Source: Nematostella vectensis
Taxonomy: Eukaryota; Cnidaria; Anthozoa; Actiniaria; Edwardsiidae
Direction of reading: 5' to 3'
Length of the DNA: 64,000 nucleotides
NCBI RefSeq assembly: GCF_932526225.1
Contig: NC_064036.1
Location: 17,754,953 to 17,818,952 of the forward strand
In this document: positions 60,201 through 64,000 of the stretch, piece by piece
How the letters are laid out: each line of letters begins with the position of its first letter
Numbering within the stretch: the stretch's first letter is position 1
The notes under the pieces: model-generated
Database searches by the model: none
The model's input: only the letters and a program-made list of their open reading frames with translations
Told to the model about the DNA's origin: nothing
Program-made: the position numbers and the translations under genes

Positions 60201-63200
60201 TCTTCCATCTTGGATTTCTCCGGTGACACCGTACTATGTAGTTGTTCTGGCACCTCTTCATAAATTTCTTCGAACTCTTCGCTGTCGCTCTCGTTCTCGT
60301 TAACATCAACCTGCGGTGGAATCGGCGACCTTCGGGAATGCAAATGCTCTTGAGGTATATCTGGGAGAGGTCCTAACGATTCCATCTCTGGAGAGATGGG
60401 GTCTGAGGGAATACTCGGAAGTTGGCCAAAACTTCCTTGATCATCAATAGATTGTTCTGTTGTTTCTTTCTTCGTGTAAATGATTTCTAAGTAAGATGCC
60501 TCCTCATAAAGGTCCTCCTTGTCGCCAACGGTTTCTACTTCCTCTGTCCCTGTGATAGTCCTTGCGTGACCGTTGCTAACTCTCTGAAGTCCCACAGGCG
60601 CCAAGGGTGTCACGTAATCCGCGTCATCGTCGTCGTAAATTCCCGAACTGGTATCTCCAGGCATTGTCAACTTGATAAACCCAGACTCGATACGTAGCGC
60701 TGTTCTCCACTTCTCCATGTCACGAGTGTTCTTTGCGGCGAGGGCTATCAAGCGCTCGTTGTCTTTGATCACTCGAATGATAAACTTATTCTTGTCCTCC
60801 TCCCTCGCGCGTATGTCTGCACCGTCCAGCTCCAGAGTGAGCTCGGTGGCCTCGTCCTTAATGTTCTTATAGCAGTACAACTTCCCTTCACGTATCACAC
60901 ACCACCGCTTGCTGAGAGCATTCCCATCAAGTTGATGTACATACCCTGCTAGCGCTACTCCATCCTGTGGACTCGAGAACAACTGATTCTTGGCCTTCGT
61001 CTTCTTCTTTAACCACTTCAATAGATGGGACTTCTTTTTCGTCTTGCGTTGCGTCCTCAGCGAAGTCTTGGAACTAGACGTCTGGCTGTCGTTGTCCGAA
61101 GATTCGCTCTCGAACTCGTCCGTGGCAAACCCATCATCTTCAAGTTCCTCGCTCTCGATTGCTTCGTACATATCCTCTCCGAATTTCTCATGACTTTCTG
61201 AGGATGTCGTAAGGTTTAGAGTTGGTGGTGGTTTGTCAACTCCTTTGTTATCCTGTTCCTCTGTTTCTTTGATTTTCTCATCACCATATTTGTTGTCTAG
61301 CTCTCCTTCATCCTTCTCTTCGTCCTGTTTCAAAACATAACAGTTTTTTATCTCAAAATCGATTATATATTGCTACTTTTTAACAGTTTAAGCTTATATT
61401 AATTCAGATTTATTCAGTTTTAAGTTCAAGTTACACCTTCAGCTGCTAATATGAGTTCAAAGTGTCTAAGAATCCCAAGGCCTCAGGAAAGTTTAAAACC
61501 ACATTATGCGATTAACTATGCAACGTTTAATTTCCAATAATATACGTGTGATTTAGGATTGATGGAAGACAACTTTTTCTGGCTTTTAAGTATAATTTAC
61601 GTCATGATTGAGATTACATTATGTATTTCATACCCAAGTGACATTGATCGGTTTAGTTCAAGTTAAAAAGAACACATTATGGTTTAGTTACCTCCTCCAA
61701 GACAGGTGCAAAAGTCAAATTAGTAGCGTCTTCCTTGTGAGCCTCCTCAGTCCCTTCTTCTTCGCTTATTGCAAGCATGCTGCACCCCCCGGTTCCAGTG
61801 CGCCAGCCTTCAGGAGTAAGGGGGGCACTCTCATGAGTCATGGTGTATTTTCCTCCTGACGCTGCCACCGTCAACGCCTTCACCCAGTCTTTAAGCTCCT
61901 GGTTGTCCTTGGCAACCATTACCCATGGTACCATGCCCGGTTGCGAGAGCCTGAAGACGGGAGTGCGCATGAGTCGATCGTCCAAAGAGATCTGACAACA
62001 CGGCATGATGACGACATCGTACGCGAGCTCATCCGGGTCCCTGTTGGGGAAGAGGCACAAATGCTGGTCCATGAGCACGCACCACCATTGCTTGCCGCTG
62101 TGCTTCTCGGTCAGGTATCCGGACATGTCAGATGCTCCTTCTAGGTCCCCCAGCGAGATGTCGAACAGGACGGCGCTGTCACGCTTCCGGCTACGCTTGA
62201 GTGACACGCGCGAGCTGCTGGACACGTTGAGGAAGTCATTCTCCATCCCCTCCTCGTCCCCAGTGTCTTCCTCTTCTTCCTCCTCTTCGATTGGATCATA
62301 GATGACGATCTCGCGCATCGCACTTAGGTTTATGTCGGGCTCAAAGTCCTTTAGAGTCTGATAGTTTCAGGTTTAAATGGAATATGCACGATTAACTCAG
62401 GTTATAGATCAGAAAAAAATCAGGTTGTAATCGTAGGGTTGAGGGGATTTGTTTTTATATCTTTTAAGTGTGTTTAGAATTAAGAATTTACTTTTAACTG
62501 AACAATGTGAAGGTTGGAATAAGCACACAACAAGCATGGGTGTCAGAAACAATCACGAAATCCTAAGTCACCCGATACACGCACCCGATACAAGCAACCT
62601 ATAATCACACCCGATACCCGCAGCCGACACACGCACCCCATACACGCACCCGATAATCAGACCCGATACCCGCAGCCGATACACGCAACCGATACACGAC
62701 GCACCCGATACACGCAACCGATACACGACGCACCCGATACACGACGCACCCGATACACGACGCACCCGATACACGCAACCGATACACGACGCACCCGATA
62801 CACGACGCACCCGATACACGACACACCCGATACACGACACACCCGATACACGACGCACCCGATACACGCAACCGATACACGACGCAACCGATACAAGCAC
62901 CCGATACACGCAACCGATAATCAGATCCGTTACACGCACCGGATAATCACATCCGATGCACGCATCACGGCTCCGCTCTAATAGAAGCATACAACCATTA
63001 ACGTTTAAAGTTTATTTGATTTAGAGTTATTTGGTCTCTTGATTTCTTTATGTAAGCTTAGATGCATGGCAGCTCACACGTGACGTCAAGTGGCAACTCA
63101 CACATGTGGCGTCACTTCTCACGTGGCAACTCACACATGTAATGTCACGTGCACATACCTTTGCCTTCCCGCTACCCCACGTGTCGGCATCGCCTTCCCC

Positions 63201-63487
63201 AGTGCTTGGGATGTTAGGAAGGGAACCGCTTCGGGGTATGTCCGTCACTACGAAGTCTTCAGTTGTCTCATTCAGTGTTTGACTTGATTGAGACAGGCCC
63301 AGGTTCATAAGTTTGCCGTCTTTGATAGTGAGCTCCTCATTTTGTTTAATGAGTTCTAAGGTTTTAGACATCTCCTCTAGGTACCTGATGCATTCCTGCC
63401 GGTGAAGTTCGGCCACGGTGCTCAATTGCTCTTTCTGGAGGGTCTCCTGGAGGAAGAATCCAACCTTGTGAAGGCCATTGTCAAAAT
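48236..63487 (-). CDS. AFAP1-like adaptor: two PH domains, F5/8C cassette, coiled coil (5' end outside window)
   Basis: Eleven exons on the minus strand with consistent phases: 63487-63159, 62357-61692, 61324-60181, 59610-59443, 56744-56599, 56247-56106, 54445-54114, 53346-53224, 52854-52683, 52484-51913 and 48595-48236. The product from the window edge is about 1,380 residues. Order: N-terminal helical segment, PH, acidic linker, PH, F5/8C, Pro/Ser-rich linker, then a Lys/Glu-rich coiled coil (KEREMLRKKEEEFLQMAKEL). Two PH domains plus a C-terminal coil is the layout of AFAP1-family adaptors, which link actin and Src signalling; the family call is by architecture. The first exon needs an upstream exon ending in phase 1. 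The last exon's C-terminus is the least certain part. Confidence 0.7.
48972..49135. repeat. Pyrimidine-rich (CCT/CTT) tract
   Basis: About 160 bp of almost pure C/T on the plus strand, within the last intron of the AFAP1-like gene. Such tracts can form triplex DNA. Confidence 0.9.
49139..49512. repeat. 18-bp minisatellite
   Basis: Units of GGTGTGTCCATTGGTAGG with substitutions, about 20 copies, intronic. Open frames across it on both strands come from the period being a multiple of three. Confidence 0.95.
49785..50585. repeat. 21-bp minisatellite, about 38 units
   Basis: Unit GACGACTCCCACGCATGCTAT with T/C and A/T variants. It is open in several frames on both strands (up to 289 codons). 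The central 9 or so units are nearly identical, suggesting recent homogenisation. Intronic in the AFAP1-like gene. Confidence 0.95.
50600..51340. other. Intronic stretch
   Basis: Within the last AFAP1-like intron. It contains three imperfect CGGGTATCC(A/G)(A/T)GTACC motifs (50872-50990) and no gene. Confidence 0.4.
51345..51850. repeat. 21-bp minisatellite, about 24 units
   Basis: Unit AAACCCGAGTA(CA/TA)(A/T)GGCAAGA. It starts about 65 bp after the donor of the coiled-coil exon (in gene orientation), so it sits near the 5' end of the last intron. Confidence 0.95.
51913..52484 (-). CDS. Coiled-coil exon of AFAP1-like gene
   Basis: 191 codons. Begins QDKEREMLRKKEEEFLQMAK, continues with FLAKSQELLKEKNDLVKAME and LELARAKKRIAEIDEELKTI, giving heptad-rich helices. 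It ends in a Ser/Arg-rich tail at a GTATTT donor. In AFAP proteins the corresponding coil carries the actin-binding and self-association region; that role is transferred by analogy. Confidence 0.75.
52567..52672. repeat. CAT/GAT trinucleotide repeat
   Basis: About 100 bp of (CATCAT/CAC)n just downstream of the donor at 52682 in gene orientation. If the donor were skipped it would encode an Asp-rich tail ending in a stop, which is possible but not favoured. Confidence 0.9.
54114..54445 (-). CDS. Pro/Ser-rich linker exon of AFAP1-like gene
   Basis: Phase 1 at its start and phase 0 at its end. It reads KLTAGIHRIADSITKAGKNM, then a run rich in Pro, Ser and Thr, then two VSFDE motifs (AVSFDESK, KVSFDEKVK) that look like phosphorylation or interaction sites. 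It joins in frame either to the F5/8C cassette or directly to the second PH exon. Confidence 0.75.
54876..55016. repeat. Tandem duplication of about 75 bp
   Basis: GTGGCC...TTCGACAGTTTTGTGAAGTA...GAAACGTGCTAT occurs twice, in an intron. Confidence 0.85.
55138..55695. mobile_element. Foldback-like element with 56-bp repeats in one arm
   Basis: 55163-55231 (CTTGACATTCTAACAGTG...CCGCGTTTCCATAACGATC) is the inverted counterpart of 55352-55423. The right side then repeats a 56-bp unit (AACATTCACCGTTAGAATGT...GAATCGCTAT) about five times to 55670. GGCCAC-type ends lie at about 55137 and 55684. Confidence 0.65.
55964..56003 (-). repeat. Duplicated end of the third F5/8C exon
   Basis: Encodes RPALRVEINKGET with a GTACTG donor, closely resembling HIALRMEIYKGET at the end of 56247-56106. 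It looks like a partial exon duplication. Phase 0 in and phase 1 out would allow use in place of that exon, but most of the domain would then be lost. Confidence 0.45.
56106..59610 (-). CDS. F5/8C (discoidin) domain cassette, three exons
   Basis: Exons 59610-59443 (PSGIESGAIQDEAFTATS, YLQVDLG), 56744-56599 (VTKVCGVATQGR, WFVKTFTLSYSKDKETWKSY) and 56247-56106 (AFQGNTDPEGVVKNMFKVAV, ARYIRIRPQTWHNHIALRME). Together they give about 152 residues, the full length of an F5/8 type C domain. Phases run 1-0 and 0-1 internally so the cassette is 1-1 overall, and both neighbours are phase 1. F5/8C domains normally bind lipids or glycans outside cells. Here the usual terminal cysteine after LRMEI is absent (it reads YKGET). 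It could alternatively be a separate nested gene, but no start codon with a signal peptide was seen. Confidence 0.75.
57065..57311. repeat. 45-bp tandem repeat, first part
   Basis: Units of TAGACGTAGCGTAAATAGTC plus GTTAATATACCTTTACGTAAGCTA. The array resumes at 58297-58410 after an inserted element. Confidence 0.9.
57312..58296. mobile_element. TTAA-flanked TIR element (piggyBac-like MITE), 985 bp
   Basis: Ends read CACATTGACCCCT and, reverse-complemented, CCCATTGACTCCT. TTAA stands on both sides (57308-57311 and 58297-58300). Removing it with one TTAA restores the repeat unit of the surrounding array. It has no transposase. TTAA target duplication is typical of piggyBac and Kolobok; I favour piggyBac-like. 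Confidence 0.8.
58297..58410. repeat. 45-bp tandem repeat, second part
   Basis: Continuation of the array at 57065-57311. Confidence 0.85.
58430..59440. repeat. 40-53-bp minisatellite next to F5/8C splice donor
   Basis: About 23 units of CTTGTTATGAGGCTTGGGCT plus AGCTAGTGCCATTCTC with a variable C run. The last unit runs into the GT donor of exon 59610-59443, so it occupies the start of that intron. Confidence 0.93.
60181..61324 (-). CDS. Exon with second PH domain of AFAP1-like gene
   Basis: 381 codons. An acidic N-terminal part (DEEKDEGELD) and a basic stretch (KKKSHLLKWLKKKTKAK) precede the PH domain at about 60960-60660 (GYVHQLDGNALSKRWCVIRE to EKWRTALRIESG, including the conserved Trp of the last helix). 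After it come Tyr-containing acidic motifs (SGIYDDDDADYVTPL, EDLYEEASYLEIIY, EEIYEEVPEQL) that resemble SH2-binding phosphotyrosine sites as in AFAP proteins. Ends in phase 1. Confidence 0.8.
61692..62357 (-). CDS. Exon with first PH domain of AFAP1-like gene
   Basis: 222 codons in phase 0 at both ends. A Glu run (PIEEEEEEEDTGDEEG) is followed by a PH domain at about 62138-61853: MSGYLTEKHSGKQWWCVLMD, then LCLFPNRDPDE, and the C-terminal helix ELKDWVKALTVAA with its conserved Trp. The tail is acidic. PH domains bind phosphoinositides or proteins; specificity cannot be read here. Confidence 0.8.
62571..62970. repeat. 13-16-bp minisatellite
   Basis: Units of CACCCGATACACGACG and the shorter CACCCGATACACG, with CAACCG variants, in the intron between the N-terminal and first PH exons. 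Confidence 0.93.
63159..63487 (-). CDS. N-terminal exon (in window) of AFAP1-like gene
   Basis: 109 codons. FDNGLHKVGFFLQETLQKEQ and the following sequence form amphipathic helices, as in the helical N-terminus of AFAP1. A Ser-rich tail follows (IPRSGSLPNIPSTGEG). It starts in phase 1, so at least one more exon lies beyond the window. Confidence 0.7.
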
Positions 63488-64000
63488 CTGAAGGGAAAAA
63501 ACGGATCAGGCTCGTAATCCGAACCTTCAATCAAGACAACCATTCGAGCTGCCTCAAATATCTTACAAATTCCTGTTTGCTTAAAGCAGGGAAGTGTAAG
63601 TGTAAACTTCCCTGCTTAAAGGTAAAGGGCGAAATAGAGAAAATGCAATGGAGAGTACTCGTGGTAGCCGGCATGCTAGATAAGGTCTTAATTCCGCGGA
63701 TATCTTAGTAGGAAGATCATTGATTCCATAACTGGGCTTTCTATAGCATTTGTCATATCCCACTACAGTGCACGATATCCGTTCATTTACGCGATATGTA
63801 ATTACATTATTTGAAAAAAAAAATCTGCCAGCAGCATACGCGAGTTCTCGATACAACGATATTACCGATTCTTTCTATCAACAAAAAAGAAAAGAAAATT
63901 CAAGACACCATACAAGTACAGTACAGTTAATCGATTTTATGACTTGACAGATCTTGTTTATTACAGTCTTACACAGAGTACAGTTACAATATTTTTATAT

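Noticed and set aside
62568..62990. Cysteine-rich repeat ORFs (VSGASCIGCVVYR type)
   Set aside because: Translation of the 13-16-bp minisatellite in an intron.

Overview
The window is eukaryotic and almost certainly metazoan. It has GT-AG introns, long AT-rich stretches, and many decayed retroelements and DNA transposons. The mix (Ty3 elements, CR1/L2-like LINEs with a 2A-like motif and PHD finger, a zinc-ribbon/HECT family, C2H2-plus-DDE transposases) suggests a cnidarian, probably an anthozoan. That assignment is inference; no marker gene in the window proves it. Layout: (1) 1-4635, the 3' part of a frameshifted Ty3/gypsy element ending in a 250-bp LTR. (2) 4988-5317, a short terminal-inverted-repeat (TIR) element, then 5350-8056, a 28-bp minisatellite of about 97 units. 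(3) 10558-16980, a TIR transposon with a perfect 8-bp target-site duplication (TSD). It carries no recognisable transposase but encloses one spliced gene (zinc ribbon, UBZ-like finger, HECT N-lobe). A second, internally deleted copy of the same Ty3 family (12923-15831, 5-bp TSD) sits inside an exon of that gene. (4) 18-26 kb, an orphan exon, a Ty3 fragment and a decayed hAT/ZMYM1-like transposase. (5) 28.4-32.0 kb, a CR1/L2-like LINE on the minus strand. (6) 33.4-43.3 kb, a probable two-gene DNA transposon: a minus-strand SAM-domain gene and a plus-strand C2H2/DDE transposase start head to head about 215 bp apart. A BEL/Pao gag fragment lies in an intron. (7) 44.8-47.9 kb, a second, rearranged L2/CR1-like LINE. 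(8) 48.2-63.5 kb, the only clear host gene: the 3' part of a minus-strand AFAP1-like adaptor with two PH domains, a three-exon F5/8C (discoidin) cassette with matching phase-1 boundaries, and a C-terminal coiled coil. Its introns hold several minisatellites, a TTAA-flanked TIR element and a foldback element. The two observations I would follow first are the TIR element carrying a HECT-type gene instead of a transposase, and the F5/8C domain spliced between PH domains and coiled coil in a cytoplasmic-type adaptor. There is no operon logic here; most coding sequence is mobile-element remains, many frameshifted. Exon boundaries were read by eye from splice sites, phase and protein resemblance, so each is a hypothesis.
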